Assembly: GCF_000379125.1 (NCBI RefSeq)
Contig: NZ_KB900626.1
Span: forward strand, 2,862,667-2,926,666
From: Methylosinus sp. LW4
Lineage (GTDB): Bacteria; Pseudomonadota; Alphaproteobacteria; Rhizobiales; Beijerinckiaceae
Direction: 5' to 3'
Length of the DNA: 64,000 nt
Shown: piece after piece, positions 26,125 to 35,211 of the stretch
Layout: each line of letters starts with the position of its first letter
Position numbering within the stretch: position 1 is the first letter of the stretch
The notes under the pieces: generated by a model
What the model was told of the DNA's origin: nothing
The model's input: the letters and a program-made list of their open reading frames with translations, nothing else
Database searches by the model: none
Program-made: the position numbers and the translations under genes

Positions 26125-27621
26125 ATGAACAAGCGCGAGGACGGCCGCGAGATGGAGAGCGAGGCGACGCCGATCTCCCGCGGCGCCACTGTGCTCATCG
26201 TCGACGATGAGAAGCGCTCGCTCGAATCGCTGCGCCGCGTGCTCGGCGGCGCGTTTCAGATCGTCTGCGCCAGCAGCGCCGCCGAGGCGGAAGCCGTGCT
26301 CGCCGGCGATCTGGTGCAGGTGATCCTCTGCGACCAGCGCATGCCGGGCGAGAGCGGCGTCGAATTTTTGACGCGCGTGCGCGAGCATTGGCCGGAGCCG
26401 GTGCGCATGATCATCTCCGGCTATACGGATGCGGAAGATATTATCGCCGGCGTCAATGAGGCCGGCATTTTTCAATATGTGACCAAGCCCTGGGATCCCG
26501 ACAAGCTCATCCAATCGGTGCGCGAGGCGGCGCAGCTCTATGCGGCGCAGAAGGATGGCGGCGCGGCGCCGCCGCTCGAGGCCAAGCCCTCGCATGAGCG
26601 ATTGCAACGGCTCGCCAGCGACAGACGCCGCGCCGAACGGCGCATGTTCGAGTTCGGCCGCATCGTCCATGCGCCGGAAAGCCCAATGCGGCAGACGCTC
26701 GCGCTGGCGCGACGCGCGGCGGAATACGACATCTCCGTGCTCATCACCGGCGCCTCGGGCACGGGCAAGGAACTACTGGCGCGCGCCATTCATCACGGCT
26801 CGGCGCGCGGCGAGAAGAGCTTCGTCGTCGAGAATTGCGGCGCGCTGCCGGATGAATTGCTCGAGAGCGAATTGTTCGGCTGCAAGAAAGGCGCGTTCAC
26901 CGGCGCCTATCAGGATCGCGTCGGCCTGTTCGAGGTCGCCGATGGCGGCTCGATCTTTCTCGACGAGATCGGCGAGACGTCGCCGTCCTTTCAGGTGAAG
27001 CTGCTGCGCGTGCTGCAAGAGGGCGAGATTCGCCCGCTCGGCGCACAGCGTCCGCGCCGCGTCGATGTGCGCGTCATCGCCGCCACCAATCGCAACATTG
27101 TCGCCGAGGTGGAGGCGGGGCGCTTTCGCCGCGATCTCTATTATCGCCTCGCCGCTTTTCCGATTCATCTGCCGCCGCTCAGCGAGCGGCGCTGCGATAT
27201 CGCCATCATCGCCGCGCGCATACTCGTCGCCGTGAACCAGACCTTCAATCGGCGCGTGCCGGGCTTCGAGCCGGAGACGTTGCGCCTGATGGAGCGCTAT
27301 GGCTGGCCCGGCAACGTGCGCGAGCTGCACAATGAGATTCAGCGCATGGTGGCGCTGAGCGACGGCGACGCCAATCTGCCGCCCGGCCTACTGTCGCCTT
27401 GCATCGTCGATCATCGCGCGACGACGACATGCGACGATCAGCAGCGCTTCACGCTGAAGGAGCGCGTCGAGATGCTGGAATGCGCGCTGATCAAGGAATC
27501 GCTGGAGCGCAACGGACGCAACATCAGCCATGTGGCCGACGAGCTCGGACTGTCGCGCGTCGGCCTGCGCAGCAAGATCGCCCGCTATGACATATCCCGC
27601 GTCGTCGATGACGAAAGCTGA
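26125..27621 (+). CDS. hupR: NtrC-family response regulator of hydrogenase genes
   Basis: A 498-residue three-domain regulator (HupR, also HoxA). The receiver has phospho-acceptor D70 in ILCDQRMPG. The AAA+ domain (about 190-420) has Walker A GASGTGKE and the sigma54-contact loop KGAFTGA, followed by a Fis-type helix-turn-helix at the C-terminus (NISHVADELGLSRVGLRSKIARY). The intact GAFTGA predicts activation of sigma54 RNA polymerase, consistent with the -24/-12 sites before hupS and hupG. In relatives the unphosphorylated form activates. It overlaps hupT by 14 bases. Confidence 0.92.
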   Translation: MNKREDGREMESEATPISRGATVLIVDDEKRSLESLRRVLGGAFQIVCASSAAEAEAVLAGDLVQVILCDQRMPGESGVEFLTRVREHWPEPVRMIISGYTDAEDIIAGVNEAGIFQYVTKPWDPDKLIQSVREAAQLYAAQKDGGAAPPLEAKPSHERLQRLASDRRRAERRMFEFGRIVHAPESPMRQTLALARRAAEYDISVLITGASGTGKELLARAIHHGSARGEKSFVVENCGALPDELLESELFGCKKGAFTGAYQDRVGLFEVADGGSIFLDEIGETSPSFQVKLLRVLQEGEIRPLGAQRPRRVDVRVIAATNRNIVAEVEAGRFRRDLYYRLAAFPIHLPPLSERRCDIAIIAARILVAVNQTFNRRVPGFEPETLRLMERYGWPGNVRELHNEIQRMVALSDGDANLPPGLLSPCIVDHRATTTCDDQQRFTLKERVEMLECALIKESLERNGRNISHVADELGLSRVGLRSKIARYDISRVVDDES

Positions 27622-28999
27622 CGTCAAATCCTACGCCAAGCATGGCGATCTCATCGCGCTCGTCGCCGGCAAGGAGGAGATCGCTCTGTCGGAAGGCGGC
27701 GAATCCGTCTGGCTCGAGGTCATCAAGAAGATGGACGAGGTCTATGCGGACCTCATCGGCTATGAGGCCGATCTCGAGCGCAAGAATGGCGAACTGGAAG
27801 CGGCGCGCAATTTCATTCAGAGCGTCATCGCCTCCGTCTCCGACGTGCTGATCGTCTGCGACGAGCGCGGCGCTATCCTGCAGGTCAATCCCGCTTTCGA
27901 GGCGCTCGCGGGACACAGCGAGGCGGAGCTGAAGGGCGCCGGCGTCGCAGCGCTGTTCGTCGCCGAGGACGAGGCGCGCGCCGCCGCCATCGTCGCCGGC
28001 CAGGCGCGCGATCCGACCAGCGTCGAATTGCGCTTTCGCACGAGCAACGGCCCCTCCGATCTCATGGCGATCAATTGCTCGCCTTTGTTCGATTCGGATG
28101 GACGCAGAGCCGGCGCCGTCTTCACCGGCCGGCCGATCGGCGAATTGCGCCGCGCCTATGAAGCGCTGCATCGCGCCCATGTCGATCTGCAGCAGGCGCA
28201 ATCGCGCCTCGTCGAGCAGGAGAAGATGGCGAGCCTCGGCCGGCTCGTCGCCGGCGTCGCGCATGAGCTCAATAATCCGATCAGCTTCGTCTATGGCAAT
28301 ATTCATACGCTCGACCGCTATCGCAAGGCGATCGCCGCCTATCTCGAGGCGATCCATGCCGGCGCGAGCGCGAAAGAGCGCGAGAAGCTGCGACGCGCGA
28401 GCGGCATAGACAGCATTCTCGCCGATCTCGAGCCTTTGATCGACGGCACGCTGGAGGGCGCCGTGCGCATCAGCGAGATCGTCAAGAATTTGCGCCGCCT
28501 CTCCTTCAGCACAAAGGCGCCGCGCGAGGCGGTGTCATTGTCGAAAGTGGTGGAGACGGCCGCGCAATGGGCCTCGCGCAGCAAGAAGGCCAAAGCGCGC
28601 ATCGTCACCGATCTCGAACCGGAGCTCTACGCCTCGGGACAGAGCGGGCAGATTCATTCCGTGCTGGTCAATCTCATCGACAATGCGCTCGACGCCGTGC
28701 GCGAGGCGGAGCGGCCGATCGTCTCCATCACCACGCGCGGTGAAAACGATTGCGCGATCGTGATCGTCGAGGACAATGGAAAGGGGGTGCCGGAGGCGCT
28801 GCGCAGCCGCATCTTCGAGCCTTTCTTCACCACAAAGGCGGTCGGCGAAGGCACAGGGCTCGGCCTATGGATCAGCTATTCCATCGCCCATGAGCATGGC
28901 GGCTCTATCGAATACGACACGTCGCCGGAAGGCGGCGCGCGTTTCACGCTGCGCCTGCCGCGCGCGACGGAAGCCGAGACGCGCGACTTGCGAAACTGA
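27608..28999 (+). CDS. hupT: Sensor histidine kinase of the hydrogen circuit
   Basis: A 463-residue soluble kinase (HupT, also HoxJ) without membrane helices. An N-terminal coiled region contains DEVYADLIGYEADLERKNGEL. A PAS domain (about 70-190) follows, then a dimerisation domain with the phospho-acceptor His in GVAHELNNPISF. The ATPase domain has LIDNALDAV (N box), VEDNGKGVPE (G1), FEPFFTTK and GTGLGLWIS (G2). The PAS region is the contact for the HupUV sensor in related systems. ATG 27608 lies within the end of hupR, showing co-translation. Confidence 0.9.
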   Translation: MTKADVKSYAKHGDLIALVAGKEEIALSEGGESVWLEVIKKMDEVYADLIGYEADLERKNGELEAARNFIQSVIASVSDVLIVCDERGAILQVNPAFEALAGHSEAELKGAGVAALFVAEDEARAAAIVAGQARDPTSVELRFRTSNGPSDLMAINCSPLFDSDGRRAGAVFTGRPIGELRRAYEALHRAHVDLQQAQSRLVEQEKMASLGRLVAGVAHELNNPISFVYGNIHTLDRYRKAIAAYLEAIHAGASAKEREKLRRASGIDSILADLEPLIDGTLEGAVRISEIVKNLRRLSFSTKAPREAVSLSKVVETAAQWASRSKKAKARIVTDLEPELYASGQSGQIHSVLVNLIDNALDAVREAERPIVSITTRGENDCAIVIVEDNGKGVPEALRSRIFEPFFTTKAVGEGTGLGLWISYSIAHEHGGSIEYDTSPEGGARFTLRLPRATEAETRDLRN

Positions 29000-29010
29000 C
29001 TTGCGAACCT

Positions 29011-29052
29011 GAAGACCCGCGGCCCGAGTGGGGCGGAAGGCCGCGAGTCTTC
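29011..29052. terminator. Hairpin between convergent hupT and RND genes
   Basis: GAAGACCCGCGGCC at 29011-29024 can pair with GGCCGCGAGTCTTC at 29039-29052, with one mismatch and a 14-base loop. It lies between two genes that converge, so it could stop transcripts from both sides. No clear T run follows on either strand. Confidence 0.5.
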
Positions 29053-29070
29053 GGCTCCGCTTGTCGCCTT

Positions 29071-32000
29071 TTAGGAGGCGACGACGCGAATCTTATTCTC
29101 CGCATGGCCGTGATGCGCGTCCTCGACATCGACAGCGCCCACTTCGCGCGTCTTCGAGTGATCGGCGGCGAGCACGAGATAGACCGCCGGCAGCACGAAG
29201 AGCGTGAACAATGTGCCGATCGACAGGCCCGAGGCGATGACGAGGCCCATATTGTAGCGCGAGGCCGCGCCGGCGCCGCTCGCCATGATGAGCGGCAGAA
29301 CGCCGAGCACCATCGCCGCCGTCGTCATGAGAATCGGCCGCAGGCGGATCGACGTCGCTTCTATGATCGCCTCATATTTCGACTTGCCGAGATGCTGCTG
29401 CTCATTGGCGAATTCGACGATGAGAATGCCGTGCTTGCTGATGAGGCCCATCAGCGTCACGAGGCCCACCTGCGTGTAGATATTGATGCTCGCGCCGCCG
29501 AAGCCCAGCATGATGAAGACCAGCGCGCCGGCGATCGACATGGGCACGGAGACGAGAATGATGAGCGGATCGCGGAAGCTCTCGAACTGCGCCGCGAGCG
29601 CCAGGAAGATGATGATGAGCGCGAAGCCGAAGGTCGCCGCGAAGCCGCTCGACTCCTGCACGAATTGGCGTGACGAGCCGGCATAGTCGATCGTGTAGGC
29701 GGGCGGCAGCGTCTGCGCGGCGACTTCCTTCAGCGTCTCCAGCGCCTCGCCGGCGATGACGCCGGGCGCGGCGACGCCGGAGATGGTGAAGGAGTTGATC
29801 TGCTGGAAGTGATTGAGCGACTCCGGCACGACCATGGTCTGGAACTTCGCCACCGTCGACAGCGGCACGGAAGAGCCGTCCGCGGTCTTGATGTAATAGT
29901 TCAAGATCTGATCCGGGTTGAGCCGGAACTGCTGCGCCATCTGCGGGATGACCTTGTACGAGCGCCCGTCCAATCCGAAATATTGCGTGTAGCCGCCGCT
30001 CAATCCGGTCGTGAGCGCGCCGCCGACGTCGAGCATTCGCAAGCCGAGCTGCGCGGTCTTCTCGCGATCGATGACGAGCGACATTTGCGGCTGGTCGATC
30101 TTCAGATCGGTGTCGAGGAATATGAACTTGCCCGTCGCCAGCGCCTTGGACAGCAAGTCGTGCGAGATATCGTTCATCTTCTCGAAAGTGTCGGTGCTCT
30201 GCACGACGAACTGAATCGGCAGACCATTGGAGCCCGGCAGCGGCTGCGGCTGGAAGGTCACGAGACGCTGACCAGGCACGGAGCGCGCGAGCTCCTGCTG
30301 CAGCGTCTGCTGCATCTGCTCGGCCGTGATCTTGCGCTTGTCCGGCGGCGTGAGAACGAGACCGCCGAAGATGAGGCCGGGCGTGACGATCTGGAAGGAG
30401 CTGGTCATCTCGGGATGCTTGGCGAAGGTCTGGTAGACCTGATCTCCATAGAAGAGCTTCTGCTGCAATGTGGCGTTGGGCGCCGAGGTGGATTGCGCGA
30501 AGACGACGCCTTGATCCTCATTGGGCGCGAGCTCGTTCTTCGAATTGGAATAGAGCCAAAAGATACTCGCGAGCACGAGGCCGCCGAAGACGAGCGTCAC
30601 CGGCACGAAATGCAGCGAGCGCTCCAGCAGGCGCCGATAGCGCTCCTTCACCCAATCCATCTTGTCGTCGATGACTTCGACGATGCGCGTCTCCAGCGTC
30701 TCATGGCCCGGCTGCGGCGGCTTCAGCACCAGCGCGCAGCTCACCGGCGAGAGCGTGAGCGCGATGACCGCCGAGACCGTCACCGAGCCGGCGAGCGTGA
30801 AGGCGAATTCGACGAAGAGCGCGCCGGTGAGGCCGCCCTGAAAGCCGATCGGCACATAGACGGCGATCAGCACGATGGTCATGGCGATGATCGGACCGGC
30901 GAGCTCGCGCGCCGCCTGCAAGGCCGCCTCGAAAGGCTTCATGCCGTCGGCGAGATGGCGGTTGACGTTTTCGACCACGATGATGGCGTCGTCGACGACG
31001 AGTCCGATGGCCAGAACCAGCGCCAGCAGGGTGAGCAGATTGATAGAGAAGCCGAGCGCCAGCAGGATGGTGAATGTGCCGATGAGCGACAGCGGGATGG
31101 CGATGATCGGTATGACCACCGAGCGCCACGAGCCGAGGAACATGAACACGACGCCGGTGACGATGAGGATCGCCTCGATCAGCGTGTGAATCACCTCGTC
31201 GATGGAGCTGTTCACGAAATCGGTCGTGTCATAGACGATATCGCTGTTGAGGCCCTGCGGCAGCGATTTCAGAATGTCGGGATAGGCTTCTTTGACGCCT
31301 TTGACGACATCGAGGAGATTGGCGTTGGGCGCGACGAGAATGCCGATATAGACCGCCTGCTTGCCATTGAAGGCCACGGCGGATTCGTAATCCTCCGAGC
31401 CAAGCGTGACATTGGCGACGTCGCGCAGCTTCACATTGGCGCCGTTCACCTGCTTGACGACGAGATTGCGGAACTCCTCCAGCGAATGCATCGAGGTGGC
31501 CGCGGTGAGCGTCACCTGCACCATCTCGCCCTTGGTGGAGCCGAGGCCGGCGATATAGTCATTGCCCTGCAGCGCGGTGGCGAGCTCGCTGGCGGTGAGG
31601 CCATAGGCGGCGAGCTTGACCGGATCAAGCCACGCGCGGAGCGCGAAGGTCTTGCCGCCGATGAGCTCGGCCGTCTGCACGCCCGGCACCGATTGCAGGC
31701 GCGGCTGCACGACGCGGATCAGATAATCGGTGACCTGGCTCGATGTCAGAATATCGCTATTGAAGCCGATATACATGGCGTCGGTGGTCTGGCCGATCTT
31801 CACCGTGATGACGGGACGCTGCACGGCCGAAGGCAGCTGATTGAGCACCGAATCGATCTTGGTGCTGATCTCGGTCAGCGCCTTGCCGGAATCATAGTTG
31901 AGCCGCAGATTGGCGGTGATGGTGCTGGTGCCGACCTGGCTCGTCGAGGTGAGATAGTCGATGCCGTTCGCTTGCGCGATGGCGTTCTCAAGCGGCGTTG

Positions 32001-32190
32001 TGACGAAGCCGGCGACAGTCGCCGGATCGGCGCCGAAATAGGAGGTCGTCACCGTGACGACCGCGTTTTGCGTGCGCGGATATTGCAGCGTCGGCAAGGT
32101 GAAGAGCGAGCGCAGGCCCAGCACCAGGATCAGCAGGCTCACCACCGAGGCGAGCACGGGGCGACGCACGAAAATGTCGGTGAAACGCAT
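29071..32190 (-). CDS. RND efflux transporter, HAE-1 type
   Basis: A 1039-residue inner-membrane proton-driven pump of the AcrB/MexF/MdtB class. It starts MRFTDIFVRRPVLASVV with the first of about twelve helices. The proton-relay helix 4 region reads LALVLAIGLVVDDAIIVVENV, with the paired acidic residues, and the last helices read TAAMVLGVLPL and GTLFTLFVLPAVYLVLA. It exports drugs or toxic hydrophobic compounds together with the adaptor and outer-membrane channel encoded upstream. It is the third gene of the leftward operon, 15 bases after the adaptor. Substrate cannot be read from sequence. Confidence 0.94.
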   Translation of the reverse strand: MRFTDIFVRRPVLASVVSLLILVLGLRSLFTLPTLQYPRTQNAVVTVTTSYFGADPATVAGFVTTPLENAIAQANGIDYLTSTSQVGTSTITANLRLNYDSGKALTEISTKIDSVLNQLPSAVQRPVITVKIGQTTDAMYIGFNSDILTSSQVTDYLIRVVQPRLQSVPGVQTAELIGGKTFALRAWLDPVKLAAYGLTASELATALQGNDYIAGLGSTKGEMVQVTLTAATSMHSLEEFRNLVVKQVNGANVKLRDVANVTLGSEDYESAVAFNGKQAVYIGILVAPNANLLDVVKGVKEAYPDILKSLPQGLNSDIVYDTTDFVNSSIDEVIHTLIEAILIVTGVVFMFLGSWRSVVIPIIAIPLSLIGTFTILLALGFSINLLTLLALVLAIGLVVDDAIIVVENVNRHLADGMKPFEAALQAARELAGPIIAMTIVLIAVYVPIGFQGGLTGALFVEFAFTLAGSVTVSAVIALTLSPVSCALVLKPPQPGHETLETRIVEVIDDKMDWVKERYRRLLERSLHFVPVTLVFGGLVLASIFWLYSNSKNELAPNEDQGVVFAQSTSAPNATLQQKLFYGDQVYQTFAKHPEMTSSFQIVTPGLIFGGLVLTPPDKRKITAEQMQQTLQQELARSVPGQRLVTFQPQPLPGSNGLPIQFVVQSTDTFEKMNDISHDLLSKALATGKFIFLDTDLKIDQPQMSLVIDREKTAQLGLRMLDVGGALTTGLSGGYTQYFGLDGRSYKVIPQMAQQFRLNPDQILNYYIKTADGSSVPLSTVAKFQTMVVPESLNHFQQINSFTISGVAAPGVIAGEALETLKEVAAQTLPPAYTIDYAGSSRQFVQESSGFAATFGFALIIIFLALAAQFESFRDPLIILVSVPMSIAGALVFIMLGFGGASINIYTQVGLVTLMGLISKHGILIVEFANEQQHLGKSKYEAIIEATSIRLRPILMTTAAMVLGVLPLIMASGAGAASRYNMGLVIASGLSIGTLFTLFVLPAVYLVLAADHSKTREVGAVDVEDAHHGHAENKIRVVAS

Positions 32191-32205
32191 GTTCGTCGTC
32201 TCCGT

Positions 32206-33369
32206 TCACTGATCCACGGGCTTGGGATTGGGATCGACCGGCGGCTGCTGCGTGTCGGAAATATTCAGCGGCGAGCCGTTTCTCAGCTTCACTTGGCCAG
32301 CGGTGACGACGGTCGCGCCCTCCGCCACGCCTTCCAGCACGGCGACCTCGTCGCCGCGCGTCGAGCCGAGGCGCACGAAGGTCTGATGCGCGGAGAGGCC
32401 GGCGCCCTTGCCGTCCGCCGCCTTCTGCACGAGAAACACCGAATTGCCGAAGGGCGCATAGACGATCGCCGTCTGCGGCAGGGTGACGAGGCGCTCGGGC
32501 TTGCCGGTCACAATGTCGATCTGCGCGAACATGCCGGGCTTCAGCTCGAGATCGGCATTGGCGAGGCTGGCGCGCACCTGCACATTGCGGCTCGCCTGAT
32601 CCACCTTGGAGTTGATCGCGACGATCTTGCCGGTGAACTTCTTATTTGGAAACGCATCGACGCCGGCGTCGATCGATTGGCCGACCTCTATGCCGTTCAG
32701 CGCCTGCTGCGGCAGGGTGAAGTCGAGATAGATGGGATCGAGCGCCTGCAGCGTCACGATATTTGTGCCCGCTCCGATATATTGGCCGAGATCGACCGCG
32801 CGAATGCCGAGCCGTCCGGCGAAGGGCGCGCGCAAAGTCTTTTGCGCGATCACCGCCTCCTGCTGCGCGACATCGGCCTCCGCGCTCTTGAGATTGGCTT
32901 GATCCGTGTCGACCGTCGCCTGGCTCGCGGCGTGAATCTTCAGCTGCGCCTGATCGCGGCGCAGATTTATGCCGGCGAGCTCGGCGGCCGCCTTTTGCGA
33001 GGCGAGCTTGGCGAGATCGGTGTCCTTGCGCAATTCCAGCAGCAGCTGGCCCGCCTCCACCTGCTGGCCGGATTGGAAGTGAATCTTCTCGACGATGCCG
33101 GAGGCCTCCAGCGAGAGATCGGCGCCGTTCACCGCGCGAAACGTGCCGACCGCGGTGAGCTTGGGCCGCCATTCCTGATAGCCCGCCGTCGTGACCGAGA
33201 CGGTCTGCGGCGGATTGGCCATGGAGGCGAGAAAGCCCTTGATCATCACGCCGCGAAACACGTTGAAGCCATAGAGTCCGCCAAAGACGAGCGCGACGAT
33301 CGCGAGCATGATCGTCATCGGCTTCGCCATTGGTCCGAAACGATCCTGCAGCAAGGTTCTAGCGACCAT
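32206..33369 (-). CDS. RND periplasmic adaptor (membrane fusion protein)
   Basis: A 387-residue adaptor with one N-terminal membrane anchor (MTIMLAIVALVFGGLYGF), a lipoyl/barrel-sandwich half (ASGIVEKIHFQSGQQVEAGQ), a helical hairpin rich in Ala/Gln, and the second lipoyl half (LRAPFAGRLGIRAVDLGQYI). It links the pump to the outer-membrane channel. The start is ATG 33369 because GGAGG lies nine bases upstream; ATG 33378 touches that site. The first codons overlap the end of the channel gene. Confidence 0.92.
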   Translation of the reverse strand: MVARTLLQDRFGPMAKPMTIMLAIVALVFGGLYGFNVFRGVMIKGFLASMANPPQTVSVTTAGYQEWRPKLTAVGTFRAVNGADLSLEASGIVEKIHFQSGQQVEAGQLLLELRKDTDLAKLASQKAAAELAGINLRRDQAQLKIHAASQATVDTDQANLKSAEADVAQQEAVIAQKTLRAPFAGRLGIRAVDLGQYIGAGTNIVTLQALDPIYLDFTLPQQALNGIEVGQSIDAGVDAFPNKKFTGKIVAINSKVDQASRNVQVRASLANADLELKPGMFAQIDIVTGKPERLVTLPQTAIVYAPFGNSVFLVQKAADGKGAGLSAHQTFVRLGSTRGDEVAVLEGVAEGATVVTAGQVKLRNGSPLNISDTQQPPVDPNPKPVDQ

Positions 33370-35017
33370 TTCGAGCATCCTCCGCCTGGGCTCTGATCGC
33401 CGCGGCGATCGGCGATGTAGCGATAATATCCGTGGGCTTGGCCTGAGAGGCCTCGGTCTCGTCCACGCGGTTCCACCAGCCGCCGCCGAGCGATTGCAGC
33501 AGCGCCGCCGTGTCGGCGAAGCGCGCCGCCTGCGCCTTCACGCGGTTGAGCCGCGCGGTGAGCAGAGTCTGCTCGGCGTTGAGCACGATCGAATAGGTCG
33601 TCGAGCCGGCGCGATATTGCGCGCGCGCGATCTCGAGGCTCTCCGCCGCGGCTTTTTCCGCCGCCACTTGCGCGCGCAGCGTGCCGGCGTCGTGCTTCAC
33701 CGCCTGCAGCGAATCCGCGACATTCTGGAAAGCGGAAATGACGGTGGAGCGATATTGCGCCTCCGCCTGCTCGAAGGCCGCGACCTTGGCCTCGCGCGTG
33801 TGGAACAGCGAGCCGGCGTCGAAAGCCTTCGCCGAAGCCTGAGCGGCGAGCGTGTAGACCATTGTCTGCGGCGAGAACAAAGAGGTGAAGTTCGTCGCCT
33901 GCGCGCCGCCGGTCGCAGAGAGCGTGAATTGCGGCAGCATGTTCGCTGTCGCGACGCCGATCTCCGCGCTGGCCTGATGCAGCTGGTTCTCGGAGGCGAG
34001 AATATCCGGCCGCTGCCGCACGAGCATCGAGGACAGGCTGACCGGCAATTCGCCGGGCAGGCGCAGGCCGGAGAGATCGACCGCCTCGCCTTTGTCGGCG
34101 TTGGGGAAACGGCCGAGATAGGCCATCAGCAGATTGCGGTTCTGCGCGCGCGCTTTTTCCAGCGGCGGCAGCGTGGCCTCCGCCTGCGCGAGCTGCGCGC
34201 GCTCGGACAGCACATCAGCCTGGCTGACGGCGCCGAGTTCGAATCGCTTCTCGAGCAGATCGAGCTGCGTGCGATAGGCCGCGATGAGGTCGCGCGTCAC
34301 CTTGATCTGCGAGGCATAGGAGGCGTCGGCGATCGCCGCAGTGACGACATTGGCGGTGAGCGCGAGATAGGTCGCCTCGAGCTGGAAGCGCTTCTGCTCG
34401 GCCGCGGCCGTGTCGCTCTCCAGCGTGCGCCAGGATTTGCCGAACACATCCGGCGAGAAGGACACCGAAACATTGGCGTTGTGCAGGCCGTAGACGAAAG
34501 TCGAGGCCGAGCTGGAAGAGGACGATGACGACGAAGAGGAGGACGAGCTCGACGAGGTGAGGCCGGCGTATTGCGCCGTCGTCGACTGCTGCCGTGTGTA
34601 GGTGTCCCCGAGCGTCGCCTGCGGCAGGAAGGTCGCGGAATTGGCCTCTATCGTCTCACGCGCCTGCCGCAGCGCGGCCTCGGCCGCCATTATGTCCGGG
34701 TGATTCGCCACGGCCTCGGCGACCAGGGCGGATATCTGCTTGGAACGGAACAGCTTCCACCATTCGCCGGGCACATCGCGGCCATGGGCGAAGCGCTGCG
34801 AGGCGCCGCCGGCTGTCGCCGCCGATTCGGTGGAAGCGCCGATTTTGCCATAGCCGGCGCTCGCCGGCGCAGGGGGCGGAACAAAATCTGGCCCGACCGC
34901 GCATGCGGAGAGCGACAGCGCCGCGAATGCGGCCGCCCCCCGGGCTGCGGTCCGTGCGATTTCCCGGCAAGGCGCAGTTTTCGCTTGTCGGACTCTGCGT
35001 CGCGAAAATTTCGGCAT
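33359..35017 (-). CDS. RND outer-membrane channel lipoprotein (NodT family) with poly-Ser tract
   Basis: A 552-residue TolC-like channel of the NodT family. The lipoprotein signal has lipobox LSAC with Cys39, followed by the typical AVGPDFVPPP. Coiled-coil repeats follow (AALRQARETIEANSATFLPQ and LVRQRPDILASENQLHQASA). An odd run of 16 consecutive serines at residues 155-170 (34508-34555), encoded by mixed TCN and AGC codons, interrupts the region just before the first beta hairpin. It is the first gene of the operon, read from the promoter at 35047-35075. Confidence 0.92.
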   Translation of the reverse strand: MPKFSRRRVRQAKTAPCREIARTAARGAAAFAALSLSACAVGPDFVPPPAPASAGYGKIGASTESAATAGGASQRFAHGRDVPGEWWKLFRSKQISALVAEAVANHPDIMAAEAALRQARETIEANSATFLPQATLGDTYTRQQSTTAQYAGLTSSSSSSSSSSSSSSSSASTFVYGLHNANVSVSFSPDVFGKSWRTLESDTAAAEQKRFQLEATYLALTANVVTAAIADASYASQIKVTRDLIAAYRTQLDLLEKRFELGAVSQADVLSERAQLAQAEATLPPLEKARAQNRNLLMAYLGRFPNADKGEAVDLSGLRLPGELPVSLSSMLVRQRPDILASENQLHQASAEIGVATANMLPQFTLSATGGAQATNFTSLFSPQTMVYTLAAQASAKAFDAGSLFHTREAKVAAFEQAEAQYRSTVISAFQNVADSLQAVKHDAGTLRAQVAAEKAAAESLEIARAQYRAGSTTYSIVLNAEQTLLTARLNRVKAQAARFADTAALLQSLGGGWWNRVDETEASQAKPTDIIATSPIAAAIRAQAEDARNGR

Positions 35018-35027
35018 GACCCTCTCG

Positions 35028-35048
35028 AAAACTGAACCGTTCAGTTTT
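35028..35048. promoter_or_regulatory. TetR operator O1
   Basis: A perfect palindrome: half-site AAAACTGAAC, one central C, and the exact complement. It begins 11 bases before the efflux operon start codon and overlaps the -10 box and predicted start point of the leftward promoter, an ideal place for repression. Confidence 0.85.
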
Positions 35049-35075
35049 AATATTAATGCAGAGCCCGAGTGTCAA
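35047..35075 (-). promoter_or_regulatory. Consensus -35/-10 promoter of the efflux operon
   Basis: On the minus strand TTGACA (35075-35070), 17 bases and TATTAA (35052-35047) form a near-ideal sigma70-type promoter. Initiation would be near 35040, inside operator O1. The leader before the channel gene is about 22 bases. Confidence 0.8.
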
Positions 35076-35079
35076 TGCT

Positions 35080-35100
35080 AAAACTGAACGGTTCAGTTTT
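35080..35100. promoter_or_regulatory. TetR operator O2
   Basis: The half-sites are the same as in O1 (AAAACTGAAC and its complement) around a central G, also perfect. Its centre is 52 bases from the centre of O1, about five helical turns, so two repressor dimers would sit on the same face of the DNA. It lies just upstream of the -35 box of the efflux promoter and upstream of the tetR-type gene, which it probably controls as well. Confidence 0.85.
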
Positions 35101-35211
35101 TCCCGGGGATGGAAAGACGACGCAAAGGCTGAGACAAGGCCTGCTGGGGACTGCGGCCTGCGTGGGACTGCGGCGGAAGGAGGGGCGGATGACGGGGGTG
35201 GGCCAGAGCAA

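Noticed and set aside
29809..33396. An open frame of 1195 codons on the plus strand
   Set aside because: It is antisense to the RND pump and adaptor; the composition is rich in Arg, His, Asp and Glu and has no recognisable domain.
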